Notes under the pieces: model-generated
Told to the model about the DNA's origin: nothing
The model's database searches: none
What the model saw: the letters and a program-made list of their open reading frames with translations, nothing else
In this document: one piece after another, positions 32,747-40,842 of the stretch
How positions within the stretch are numbered: the first letter of the stretch is position 1
How the letters are laid out: each line of letters starts with the position of its first letter
Assembly: GCA_910586065.1 (NCBI GenBank)
Contig: CAJUGI010000005.1
Span: 1-64,000, forward strand
Reading direction: 5' to 3'
Source of the DNA: an uncultured Christensenella sp.
GTDB lineage: Bacteria; Bacillota; Clostridia; Christensenellales; Borkfalkiaceae
DNA: 64,000 nucleotides
Translations under genes and position numbers: made by a program

Positions 32747-33190
32747 TTATTCCGCTTCGATTACGACGTTGATTTTGGATTGAATGCCTTCCATCAGCTT
32801 TAATTCAACTTCGTAGGTTCCCACATTTTTAATGGGCTGGGCGAGTACGATTTTTTTCTTGTCCACGTTGTAGCCCGCTGCAACCAACGCGTCGGCAATA
32901 TTTGCGCCTGTAACCGAGCCGAACACTTTTCCGCTTTGCCCCGCCTTTATTTTAACGGCGAACGTTTTGCCGTAAATTTCCTTTGCAAGCGCCTGCGTAG
33001 CCTTTACTTCCTCTGCGCGGTGAAAGTCCTGCGACGCCTTTTTTTGGTTCAATTCGTTTATTTTTGTAGGAGTAGCAACTTCCGCCAAACCCTTTTTAAT
33101 TAAAAAGTTGCGCGCGTAGCCTTCGTTTACGTCCTTAACTTCGCCCTTCCTGCCCTGTCCCTTAACGTCCTGCAATAATATTATTTTCAT
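32747..33190 (-). CDS. rplI: 50S ribosomal protein bL9
   Basis: 147 residues. N-domain MKIILLQDVKGQGRKGEVKDV and GYARNFLIKKGLA, a long connecting helix, and the C-domain GKVFGSVTGANIADAL. It is a stand-alone gene here; in many genomes it follows rpsF-ssb-rpsR or precedes dnaB, neither of which is nearby. Shine-Dalgarno AAGGAG. Confidence 0.97.
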   Translation of the reverse strand: MKIILLQDVKGQGRKGEVKDVNEGYARNFLIKKGLAEVATPTKINELNQKKASQDFHRAEEVKATQALAKEIYGKTFAVKIKAGQSGKVFGSVTGANIADALVAAGYNVDKKKIVLAQPIKNVGTYEVELKLMEGIQSKINVVIEAE

Positions 33191-33219
33191 AAGTTGCTCC
33201 TTTTTTATATTTCCTTTAT

Positions 33220-33248
33220 ATTTTAAACCGCTTTGCCCTTTTTGTCAA
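33220..33248 (-). promoter_or_regulatory. rplI promoter
   Basis: On the minus strand TTGACA (33248-33243), a 17-bp spacer and TAAAAT (33225-33220). Confidence 0.8.
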
Positions 33249-33302
33249 GGGCGGGGAATATTTTATATTTTTGCACACATAATAACTTTCGGAGGGTTTT
33301 AT

Positions 33303-33455
33303 ATGGAAAACGTAAATCAAGATATAGCTTGCGATGTTTCAAGCTGCAAATATAACCACGCCGGCTGCAATTGCACTCTCGGACACATTAAAGTTGGGTG
33401 CTCGTGCGGTCGTTCGGATTGCACCTGCTGCGAAAGCTATTCCGAAAAAGTTTAA
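33303..33455 (+). CDS. Small Cys-rich DUF1540-like protein
   Basis: 50 residues. Nine Cys in the order CDVSSCKYN, then CNCTLGHIKVGCSCG, then CTCC. The spacing VSSCxYN...I-V resembles DUF1540 proteins of clostridia. It probably binds metal; function unknown. GGAGG lies seven bases before the ATG, and a hairpin follows the stop directly. Upstream TTGCAC/TAATAA elements are weak. Confidence 0.75.
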   Translation: MENVNQDIACDVSSCKYNHAGCNCTLGHIKVGCSCGRSDCTCCESYSEKV

Positions 33456-33497
33456 TCCGTTCCCTTTTGCGGGTGGAAAAACCCGCATAAAAAACGG

Positions 33498-33531
33498 GGG
33501 TTGCGCGAAAATTACGCGCAACCCTTTTTTT
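33498..33531 (+). terminator. Terminator after the DUF1540-like gene
   Basis: GGGTTGCGCG pairs with CGCGCAACCC, then seven T. A smaller hairpin (TGCGGGT/ACCCGCA) precedes it at about 33467-33487. Confidence 0.85.
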
Positions 33532-33640
33532 ATTGAATATCAAAAGTAATTTCATCCACTTCCGTCAAAGAAATTTCCATACCGAACTTACCGATATCAC
33601 CTTTAATAGTTCAGTATCGTGCAAGCCGTATTTAAAAATA
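33530..33640 (-). pseudogene. Possible 3' remnant of a gene
   Basis: On the minus strand a peptide end GDIGKFGMEISLTEVDEITF, then DIQ and stop at 33530, looks coding. A preceding phase reads KYGLHDTELLK, out of frame by one shift near 33606. There is no start. Low-confidence remnant between glnS and the terminator. Confidence 0.3.
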
Positions 33641-33650
33641 TTTTTATCAT

Positions 33651-35300
33651 TTATTTGTTGAACTTGTCCTTTAAAGAAACTATTTCAGAAAGGACGAGTA
33701 TGGAATTTTCAGTACATTTTTTGTAATATCCGGTTCTCATAAGCTGAAAAGGCTTGTCTTTTTCACTTTCAAAAAGATACGGTTCTGCTTTTCCGTAAAA
33801 TTTCTTTTCGCTGTTTTTGTTCAGTCTTTCGGCGTAGTCCTGGTCGGGATACTGTTCGTCGGTTAAGAGAGGTTCGTACTGTCTGAATTCAGCGTCAACA
33901 CCGTATTTGCAGTCAACCCATTGAATTACGCCCTTTGCCTTTATATCGCACGGCTCTTTACTGCCGCTGCGGGTTTCGGGGTAATAGGTGCACAAAATTT
34001 CTTCTACCGTGCCGTCGGCTTTAAGCTTTACGTCGTTGCAATGCACGATATATGCGCCCTTTAAGCGGACGTTTCCGCCCTTTTGCAAACGCTTGTATTT
34101 GGGGGGAGGGTTCAACGAAAAGTCGTCCGCGTCAATATAAACGTTGCCCGTAAATTTAACTTTACGCATGCCTCCGTTCTCTTTGGCGGGATTCATTTCG
34201 AAGTCCAGCTCTTCTTCTCCGTTGTAATTTGTTATTGTGAGCTTTACGGGGTTAATAACCGCCATTGCGCGCTCCGCGGTCACGTTTAATTCGTCGCGAA
34301 TACAACTGTCGAGCTGAGCCTGATTAACAACAGAATAAGCCTTTGCAACGCCCACGTCCGTGCAGAATTTTTTAAGCGCCTCGGGCGGAACTCCGCGGTT
34401 CTTCAAGCCCATTACTGTAGGCATACGCGGGTCGTCCCAGCCGCGGACGAAGCCTTCGTCAACAAGCTTTTTTAAATAGCGTTTGGACATCAGCATATTA
34501 GTTATATTCAGCCTTGCAAACTCGATTTGGCGGGGAAGCGGCTTGGGCAAGCCAGACCTTTCGACAAACCAGTTGTATAAGGGGCGGTGGTTTTCAAATT
34601 CCAAAGAGCACAGCGAGTGCGTTATGCCCTCTATTGCGTCGGAAACGGGGTGAGCGAAATCGTACATGGGATAAATACACCACTTGTCGCCAGTACGGTA
34701 ATGCGGAACGTGCGCTATGCGGTAAATTATTGGGTCGCGCATATTTACATTGGGCGAGGACATATCTATCTTTGCCCTTAAAACCTTTGAGCCGTCGGGA
34801 TATTTTCCCGCCTTCATTTCACGAAAGAGCCTCAGATTTTCTTCTATACTTCTGTTCCTGTAGGGCGATTCCGTTCCTGCCTCGGTTAAAGTTCCGCGGG
34901 TTGCGGTAATTTCTTCGGCGGATAAATCGCAGACGTAAGCGTTTCCGTCCAAAATATACTTTTCGGCAATTTCATAGAGCTTATCGTAATAATCGGAAGC
35001 GAACACAAGTTTATCGTATTCAAATCCCAGCCACTTAACCGCCTCCACTATGGAATTTACGTATTCGTAATCCTCCTTTGCGGGGTTGGTGTCGTCCATT
35101 CTCAAATTAAGCGTACCGTGATATTTTTCCTTTACGCCGAAATTTATGCACATTGCCTTTATGTGACCTATGTGCAGATAACCATTGGGTTCGGGCGGAA
35201 AACGCACGTGGATTTCGTTGCCTATATCCTTGAATTTGCCCGCTTCGAGCTCTTCGTTGATAATCTGTTCTATAAAGTTTGCTGCTTCAGGAAGTTTCAT
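33651..35300 (-). CDS. glnS: Glutaminyl-tRNA synthetase
   Basis: 549 residues. Class I synthetase of the GlxRS group. HIGH-type motif PPEPNGYLHIGH, then NLRMDDTNP, the anticodon-independent acceptor region, and KMSKS variant LMSKR. C-terminal beta-barrels end in FNRTVSLKD-like LSEIVSLKDKF. The PEPNGYLHIGH form and VNDDTNP-like motif point to GlnRS rather than GluRS. Most Bacillota instead use GatCAB, so this is notable. The start at 35300 has AAAGGAC upstream; a further ATG at 35318 lies before it. Confidence 0.93.
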   Translation of the reverse strand: MKLPEAANFIEQIINEELEAGKFKDIGNEIHVRFPPEPNGYLHIGHIKAMCINFGVKEKYHGTLNLRMDDTNPAKEDYEYVNSIVEAVKWLGFEYDKLVFASDYYDKLYEIAEKYILDGNAYVCDLSAEEITATRGTLTEAGTESPYRNRSIEENLRLFREMKAGKYPDGSKVLRAKIDMSSPNVNMRDPIIYRIAHVPHYRTGDKWCIYPMYDFAHPVSDAIEGITHSLCSLEFENHRPLYNWFVERSGLPKPLPRQIEFARLNITNMLMSKRYLKKLVDEGFVRGWDDPRMPTVMGLKNRGVPPEALKKFCTDVGVAKAYSVVNQAQLDSCIRDELNVTAERAMAVINPVKLTITNYNGEEELDFEMNPAKENGGMRKVKFTGNVYIDADDFSLNPPPKYKRLQKGGNVRLKGAYIVHCNDVKLKADGTVEEILCTYYPETRSGSKEPCDIKAKGVIQWVDCKYGVDAEFRQYEPLLTDEQYPDQDYAERLNKNSEKKFYGKAEPYLFESEKDKPFQLMRTGYYKKCTENSILVLSEIVSLKDKFNK

Positions 35301-35314
35301 AAAATGTCCTTTAA

Positions 35315-35939
35315 TCAATGTTTAAAATACTTTTCAAGATACTCTTGGGCAAGCTCGTTGCCCTGTTCGGAGGCTTTTCGAAACCAGAGCTTTGCGCTGT
35401 TTACGTCGCGGTTTACTCCAATCCCGTTAGCGTACCATACGCCCAAATTAAACTGCGCACCCGCAACACCGTTTTGCGGCTTTAACAAGCCAAAGCGCGG
35501 CTTTTTTATAGTCCTTTTCAACGCCGTAGCCGCGCGAATAACAGTTGCTCAAACAAAATTGCGCTTCCGCATCCCCTTGTTCTGCGGCTTTTTTATACCA
35601 ATACGCAGCCTTTTCGAGATTGTGTTCAACACCCTTGCCGCTATGATAGCAACCCGCCAAATTATATTGCGCATCGGGGTCACCCTGTTCGGCAGCCTTA
35701 GCCCACCAAAACGCAGCCGTTTCGTTAGATTTTTTAACGCCTTTTCCGTTCTTATAGCAAAGCCCCAAATTAAACTGAGCTTCAATATCCCCAAGTTCCG
35801 CGGCTTTCGTATACCAGTAAATTGCCTTTTTATAATTCTTTTCTACTCCGTCGCCGGTTTCGTAACAGAAACCCAAACAAGACTGCGCTTCCGCGTCGCC
35901 TTGCACGGCGGCAAACCTAAGGTCTTCGACAAAGCTCAC
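35315..35939 (-). pseudogene. Sel1-repeat protein split by a single-base frameshift
   Basis: The first frame (35939-35448, GTG start, Shine-Dalgarno AAAGGAG) encodes four Sel1-like repeats of about 36 residues, pattern AAxxGDxEAQxxLGxCYxxGxGVEKxYKKAAYWYxKA. It ends abruptly in AKRCCGCAV. The next frame continues the repeats correctly: NGVAGAQFNLGVWYANGIGV, KLWFRKASEQGNEL and YLEKYFKH to 35315. One extra A in the run at 35472-35475 (AAAA on the coding strand) explains it. It could be a true mutation, an assembly error or slippage. Repeats of this type make protein-binding solenoids. Confidence 0.8.
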
Positions 35940-35962
35940 TTTTACAAGCTCCTTTAATTAAT

Positions 35963-37624
35963 TTAAGACAAGCCCGTGACGTTGCCGTTTTCGTCAATAT
36001 CGATATGTTCGGCAGAAGGGGTTTTTGAAAGCCCTGGCATAAGCATTATTTCGCCAGCAACGGCTACTATAAAGCCTGCGCCGCCCTTGTAAATTATATC
36101 TCTTACGAAAATTTTAAAACCCTTGGGAGCAGCAAGCTTTTTTGCGTCGTCCGAAAGTGAATACTGCGTTTTTGCAATAATAACGGGCAAACCGTTAACA
36201 CCTTTACTCTCTATATTTTTAATTTTTGCAAGCGCTTCATCAGAAAAGTCCGCGCCGTCTCCGCCGTAAACGTTTTTGACTATATCCTCAACCTTTTTGC
36301 AAATTCCGTCCTTTAAATCGTAAGCGTAGCAAAGTTTTGAAGGCTTTTCGCACTCTTTTGCAACTGCTTTTGCAAGCTCCTTGCCGCCTTCGCCGCCGTG
36401 CAGAAACACGTCGGTGAACACTGCCTTAGCCCCCGCCTTTTCGCAAGCGGCTAAAACCTCTTCTATTTCGGCTTGAGTATCGGTTACAAACCTGTTCATT
36501 GCAACCACAACGGGCTTTTTGTAAACGTATTTAATATTTTCGACATGCTTTAATAGGTTGGGCATTCCCGCCTTTAATGCAGGTAAATTTTCGTTGGAAA
36601 GCTGCGCTTTATCCGCACCACCGTGCAGTTTTAACGCTTTTACGGTTGCAACCACCACAACGCAGTCAGGCTCTATACCAGCAATTCTACACTTGGCGTC
36701 GAGGAACTTTTCGGCCCCCAAATCCGCGCCGAAACCCGCTTCGGTTACCGCATAATCGGCAAGAGTCATAGCCGTGTAGGTTGCACGGACGGAATTGCAC
36801 CCGTGCGCGATATTTGCGAAAGGTCCGCCGTGAACTATTGCGGGGGTGCCTTCCAATGTTTGTACAAGATTGGGTTTTATAGCATCCTTTAAAAGGGTTG
36901 TCATTGCGCCGTCTGCTTTAAGCTGTTTTGCGCGGACGAAACCGCCGTCTTCATCTATACCCACTACGATATCGCCTATGCGTTTTTTTAAATCTGCAAG
37001 GTCGGTTGCAAGGCACAAAATCGCCATAATTTCGGAAGCCGCGGTTATTTCGAAACCCTCTTGCCTTTCATAGCTTTGGCAACCTTTCATAGCGCCCGCG
37101 GGATTATGTAAGGTTATGTTTCTGAGCGCCCTGTCGTTCATATCCATACAGCGACGGAAATAAACTTCCTTTATTTTTAACCCGTTTCCGCGTAGCATGT
37201 GATTATCTATCATTGCGCACAAAAGGTTGTTTGCCGCGGTAATTGCGTGCAAATCGCCCGTGAAATGCAAATTTATGTCCGCCATCGGCACAACTTGCGC
37301 ATAACCGCCGCCTGCCGCGCCGCCTTTAATGCCGAACACGGGACCTAAGGAAGGCTCTCTTAAAGCAAGGCACACCTTTTTGCCGAGCTTTGAAAGTCCG
37401 TCTGCAAGCCCGATTGAAACGGTTGTTTTGCCCTCGCCCGAAGCCGTGGGGTTGATTGCCGTCACCAAAATAAGCTTTGATTTGGGCTTAACTTCAGTCA
37501 GGTTGATTTTTGCCTTATACTTTCCGTAAAGCTCTAACCCGTCCTCGTTTAAACCTAATTTTTTTGCGATTTCGCGAATATCCTTTAAGTTGCAGCTTTC
37601 GGCTATTTCGATATCTGTGAGCAT
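35963..37624 (-). CDS. fhs: Formate-tetrahydrofolate ligase
   Basis: 553 residues, full length. Makes 10-formyl-THF from formate, THF and ATP. The ATP site TASGEGKTTVSIGL is near 60-73, then REPSLGPVFGIKGGAAGGG, FTGDLHAITAANNL and the PGLSKTP end. A central C1 enzyme in acetogens and purine-fermenting Clostridia; no other Wood-Ljungdahl gene is in the window. Shine-Dalgarno AAAGGGG. A perfect palindrome lies upstream at its -10. Confidence 0.96.
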   Translation of the reverse strand: MLTDIEIAESCNLKDIREIAKKLGLNEDGLELYGKYKAKINLTEVKPKSKLILVTAINPTASGEGKTTVSIGLADGLSKLGKKVCLALREPSLGPVFGIKGGAAGGGYAQVVPMADINLHFTGDLHAITAANNLLCAMIDNHMLRGNGLKIKEVYFRRCMDMNDRALRNITLHNPAGAMKGCQSYERQEGFEITAASEIMAILCLATDLADLKKRIGDIVVGIDEDGGFVRAKQLKADGAMTTLLKDAIKPNLVQTLEGTPAIVHGGPFANIAHGCNSVRATYTAMTLADYAVTEAGFGADLGAEKFLDAKCRIAGIEPDCVVVVATVKALKLHGGADKAQLSNENLPALKAGMPNLLKHVENIKYVYKKPVVVAMNRFVTDTQAEIEEVLAACEKAGAKAVFTDVFLHGGEGGKELAKAVAKECEKPSKLCYAYDLKDGICKKVEDIVKNVYGGDGADFSDEALAKIKNIESKGVNGLPVIIAKTQYSLSDDAKKLAAPKGFKIFVRDIIYKGGAGFIVAVAGEIMLMPGLSKTPSAEHIDIDENGNVTGLS

Positions 37625-37649
37625 AAAAACCCCTTTAAATTATTTTCCC

Positions 37650-37670
37650 GTTAATTGTAACACAATTAAC
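37650..37670. promoter_or_regulatory. Palindrome over the fhs promoter
   Basis: GTTAATTGT and ACAATTAAC flank AAC. It covers TACAAT on the minus strand, a possible fhs -10. Candidate operator; its regulator is unknown. Confidence 0.5.
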
Positions 37671-37702
37671 CCGTGTTGTATAGTTTTTGAATTGGGAATT
37701 TT

Positions 37703-37912
37703 TTATTTAACGCAAAGAATTTCGTTTGCGTCCAAATCCAAAACAACGCAAAGGTTTGCAAGCGTATCCAGCGCCGGCATTTTTTTGCCGTGAACGTAAC
37801 TTGAAATGGCTTGTTGACATACCCCTATTTGTTTAGCTAAGGCTGTTTGACTAATTCCACTCTGCTTAATCATTTCGGCTAATCTTTCTTGAATTTGTTC
37901 AAGCGTAATCAT
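37703..37912 (-). CDS. Small XRE/Cro-family transcription regulator
   Basis: 69 residues, HTH_3: ISQTALAKQIGVCQQAISSYV is the HTH (shown in part: SQTALAKQIG, QQAISSYV) and ALDTLANLCVVLDLDANEIL the C-terminal helices. AAGGAG precedes the ATG. It is divergent from the small gene at 37997 and very probably binds the twin operators between them. Confidence 0.88.
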   Translation of the reverse strand: MITLEQIQERLAEMIKQSGISQTALAKQIGVCQQAISSYVHGKKMPALDTLANLCVVLDLDANEILCVK

Positions 37913-37938
37913 AAATTAAACTCCTTTTTAAAAATTTT

Positions 37939-37990
37939 ACTACCATTGGTGGAAATTCTCTTGACTTACCACTATTGGTAGTGATATTAT
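37939..37990. promoter_or_regulatory. Shared operator-promoter region of XRE gene and small ORF
   Basis: Two inverted copies of one site: ACTACCATTGGTGG at 37939-37952 (plus) and ACTACCAATAGTGG on the minus strand at 37982-37969, identical at 12 of 14. The second lies exactly inside the spacer of a plus promoter, TTGACT (37961-37966) and TATTAT (37985-37990), 18 bp apart. That -10 is six bases from the ATG at 37997. Confidence 0.7.
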
Positions 37991-37996
37991 TAAACC

Positions 37997-38209
37997 ATGG
38001 AACAGAAAATTATTGAAACGAAGCAAGAATTACACTGGCACTTTATTTATCATTATTTAATTTTTCTTGAAAGCTTTGTAGTCAGCCACACCGACGAAGG
38101 TTTTAAAAAGCTGTTAAACGACTTGCGGCAATACGTTATTGATAAAATTGATGTCGACGGCGAAGTTATAGATTTTTACGTAACTGTTTTGCAAAAGCCC
38201 GAAGATTAA
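37997..38209 (+). CDS. Small protein under control of the XRE regulator
   Basis: 70 residues, no family recognised. An aromatic, His-rich N-terminal helix (LHWHFIYHYLIFLESF), then a helix-strand end (FYVTVLQK). Not clearly membrane-spanning. Coding is supported by a good promoter, an operator in its spacer and codon use like its neighbours. It is leaderless by prediction, with no Shine-Dalgarno. Confidence 0.6.
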   Translation: MEQKIIETKQELHWHFIYHYLIFLESFVVSHTDEGFKKLLNDLRQYVIDKIDVDGEVIDFYVTVLQKPED

Positions 38210-38221
38210 TTTGCTATTTGC

Positions 38222-38250
38222 TTGACTTAAATTCACTATTATTTTAAACT
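38222..38250 (+). promoter_or_regulatory. glyS promoter
   Basis: TTGACT (38222-38227), 17 bp, TAAACT (38245-38250). A short hairpin (CCGCA/TGCGG) lies just before the Shine-Dalgarno. No T-box features. Confidence 0.65.
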
Positions 38251-38294
38251 GTTTTTAACGTCCGCATTAATCCAAGTGCGGGAAAGGAGAAATT

Positions 38295-39671
38295 ATGTCT
38301 GACAGCAAATTAACAATGGACAAAATAGTAAATCTGTGCAAAAACCGAGGTTTCGTTTACCCCGGCAGCGATATTTACGGCGGCTTTGCAAACACATGGG
38401 ACTTCGGTCCCGTCGGCGTGGAGCTTAAAAACAACATTAAGCGCGCCTGGTGGAAAAAGTTCGTTCAGGAAAGCCCCGACACCTACGGCGTTGACGCGGC
38501 GATACTTATGAACCCCCGCGTATGGGAAGCGAGCGGGCATGTGCAAAGTTTTGGCGACCCGAAAATGGACTGCAAAAACTGCAAACAGCGTTTCAGAGCG
38601 GATACTCTTATCGAAGCGCACAGCAAGGGCGCGGTTGCTGCTGAAGCCATGACTAACGAAGAAATGGAAAAATATATTGAGGCGCACGACATTAAGTGCC
38701 CTCATTGCGGCGTGAGAAACTGGACGCAAATCAGAAAGTTCAATCCGATGTTCGTAACCTCGCGCGGGACTTTGGAAGAAGGCTCTGACAAGGTTTATTT
38801 AAGACCAGAAACGTGCCAAGGAGAATACGTTAACTTTTTAAACGTTCAGAGGACGGCCAGGGCGAAAGTTCCATTTGCCATTGCGCAGATAGGCAAGTCC
38901 TTCCGCAACGAAATCACCCCCGGCAACTTCCTTTTCAGAACGGTTGAATTCGAGCAGATGGAGCTGCAAAAATTCTGCAAGGAAAGCGAGTCGATGGATA
39001 TTTATGTCGACTATAAAGCTAAGGCGCTCGATTTTGTTAAGACGCTGGGTTTAAGCGAAGAAAATTTGAGATATCACGACCACGACAAGCTTGCGCACTA
39101 TGCAAAGGCGGCGTGCGACATTCAGTATAAATTCCCTATGGGATGGCAGGAATTAAACGGCATACACCACCGCGGCGTTTGGGATTTGAGCCGTCATCAG
39201 GAATATTCGGGCAAAACGATGCAGTATATCGACCCGTTTACGAATGAAAAGTACGTACCCAACGTAATAGAGTATTCGATAGGCGCGGACAGGTTGACGC
39301 TTGCGCTGATGTGCGAAGCTTATGAAGAGCAGAAATTAGAAGGCGGCGACACGCGCGTTGTAATGCACCTGCACCCCGCCATTGCGCCTTATAAAGTTGC
39401 GGTTTTGCCGCTCCAGAAAAACCTTTCGGAAAAAGCGAAGGAAGTTTATGCAAAGCTCTGCAAAAAGTTTATGTGCGACTACGACGAAACGGGTTCGATA
39501 GGCAAACGTTATCGCCGTCAGGACGAAATAGGCACTCCTTTCTGCGTAACGGCGGACTTCGATACGCTTGAAAACGGCACTGTAACCGTACGCGACAGAG
39601 ACAGTATGGAACAGATAAGACTTTCCGTTGACGAGGTCATTTCCTACGTTTCAAATAAAATTGAATTTTAA
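38295..39671 (+). CDS. glyS: Glycyl-tRNA synthetase (alpha2 type)
   Basis: 458 residues, the dimeric eukaryote/Bacillus-type GlyRS, not the alpha2beta2 form. Class II motifs: FANTWDFGPVGVELKNNIK, motif 2 IAQIGKSFRNEITPGNFLFRT and motif 3 SIGADRLTLA. The zinc-like Cys sets are MDCKNCKQRF and KCPHCGVRNW. The anticodon-binding domain starts at about 355 (PYKVAVLPLQ). AAGGAG precedes the ATG. A terminator follows. Confidence 0.96.
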   Translation: MSDSKLTMDKIVNLCKNRGFVYPGSDIYGGFANTWDFGPVGVELKNNIKRAWWKKFVQESPDTYGVDAAILMNPRVWEASGHVQSFGDPKMDCKNCKQRFRADTLIEAHSKGAVAAEAMTNEEMEKYIEAHDIKCPHCGVRNWTQIRKFNPMFVTSRGTLEEGSDKVYLRPETCQGEYVNFLNVQRTARAKVPFAIAQIGKSFRNEITPGNFLFRTVEFEQMELQKFCKESESMDIYVDYKAKALDFVKTLGLSEENLRYHDHDKLAHYAKAACDIQYKFPMGWQELNGIHHRGVWDLSRHQEYSGKTMQYIDPFTNEKYVPNVIEYSIGADRLTLALMCEAYEEQKLEGGDTRVVMHLHPAIAPYKVAVLPLQKNLSEKAKEVYAKLCKKFMCDYDETGSIGKRYRRQDEIGTPFCVTADFDTLENGTVTVRDRDSMEQIRLSVDEVISYVSNKIEF

Positions 39672-39688
39672 GCAAATGTTAAAAAACG

Positions 39689-39723
39689 ATGCGGCGGCGC
39701 TTTGAAAGCGCCGCCGCATTTTT
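39689..39723. terminator. Terminator after glyS
   Basis: A 14-bp stem ATGCGGCGGCGCTT / AGCGCCGCCGCAT with a TGAA loop, then seven T. It also lies 10 bases past the stop of the converging gene. Confidence 0.9.
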
Positions 39724-39732
39724 TTAAATCGT

Positions 39733-40776
39733 TTACTTTTTGTTTTTATTTTCTTCTTCCGCACTGCTTTCGATATATTTGTCGAGCATTGATTTACCGA
39801 TTTTTTTGCCGATATTGAGCAATCTGCCCTTCATTGTGGGCTTTGGCTGTTTTTCCTCCTCTTCAACGCTCCCCTCAAAATTCAGGTCGCGGCAGGGGTC
39901 AAAGGTTACGTAACCGCGTTCCGTTGCGTAAGCAAAAACGCTTTTTAAAACGCCTTCAGTTACGGGTTTATCGTTTTCAGACACGCGCCCGACTAAATTC
40001 AAAAGCTGTACTGGCTTGATTGCCGTAATATACTTTTTGCCTATTGCGGGAATGAGCGCAGTATCAATTAACGCCCCTATATCATCGAAATACTTGCTTG
40101 AAACCTTTTTTACGGACCCGTCCGCATTACCGGAAACGGCAAGTTCGTACCACTCTACCACAACCGTTGAAAAACGATATTTTATTTTTACCGGAGACAA
40201 CAACCAGCGCACAAGCCGCCCCGCCCCGCCGAACAAAAGCGGAATTATTTGCAGAATGAGCATGATTATTGAAAACGTTGTCACAACGATATTCAATGCT
40301 ATATTCTGCGCGGAAAGCGCCCCGCCGAACGCCGAAAGAACCAGTGCGGCGATTGAAATTATTATTGACGCAATACGAACCAAAAGCTTAAAAACCTTAA
40401 ACGTCAGTTTTGCCCTGTGTACGCTCTTTGTATTTGCGCGGGTACTGCAAATTGCCGCGATTATCATGGCGATAAACAGAACGGCATACACGCCCAAAAA
40501 CACATACAGAGTAATTTCGGTTTTGAGTTCAAGCTTTTTGGTAATGCTTGTAATCAGCACGAACGCAGTGTAAAGCGCGGTAAAGACAAAACTTATTAAA
40601 AGCGAAATGATATTGAGCCTCCGTGCTATTACGGCACGATTGGCGTATACGTTTTTTATAAAACAGCGGATATCGAACACATCTTTTGCAAGCGTAAACG
40701 TTTCTTCCGCGGTTATCGTGTGGCGAATATTTACCTTTTCTTCCTTTTCGGGAATGTTCTCATTATTCTTTTCCAT
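39733..40776 (-). CDS. Four-TM membrane protein of unknown function
   Basis: 347 residues. A charged cytoplasmic N-terminus (NIPEKEEKVNIRHTITAEE), TM segments at about 55-77, 88-110, 128-150 and 160-182, then a soluble C-terminal half ending in a charged tail. No motif recognised. Shine-Dalgarno AAGGTGAT. Confidence 0.7.
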   Translation of the reverse strand: MEKNNENIPEKEEKVNIRHTITAEETFTLAKDVFDIRCFIKNVYANRAVIARRLNIISLLISFVFTALYTAFVLITSITKKLELKTEITLYVFLGVYAVLFIAMIIAAICSTRANTKSVHRAKLTFKVFKLLVRIASIIISIAALVLSAFGGALSAQNIALNIVVTTFSIIMLILQIIPLLFGGAGRLVRWLLSPVKIKYRFSTVVVEWYELAVSGNADGSVKKVSSKYFDDIGALIDTALIPAIGKKYITAIKPVQLLNLVGRVSENDKPVTEGVLKSVFAYATERGYVTFDPCRDLNFEGSVEEEEKQPKPTMKGRLLNIGKKIGKSMLDKYIESSAEEENKNKK

Positions 40777-40842
40777 TTTATCACCTTTATTGCCGTCGTT
40801 TTGCGGCTTGTTCCGCGGCGCGTTTATTAGATTGCCGCCGTA

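Noticed and set aside
35118..35957. Open frame of 279 codons on the plus strand
   Set aside because: It is the antisense shadow of glnS and the Sel1-repeat gene; both have clear motifs on the minus strand.
38210..38294. T-box leader before glyS
   Set aside because: The leader is under 60 bases and lacks T-box conserved sequence and an antiterminator; only a small hairpin is present.
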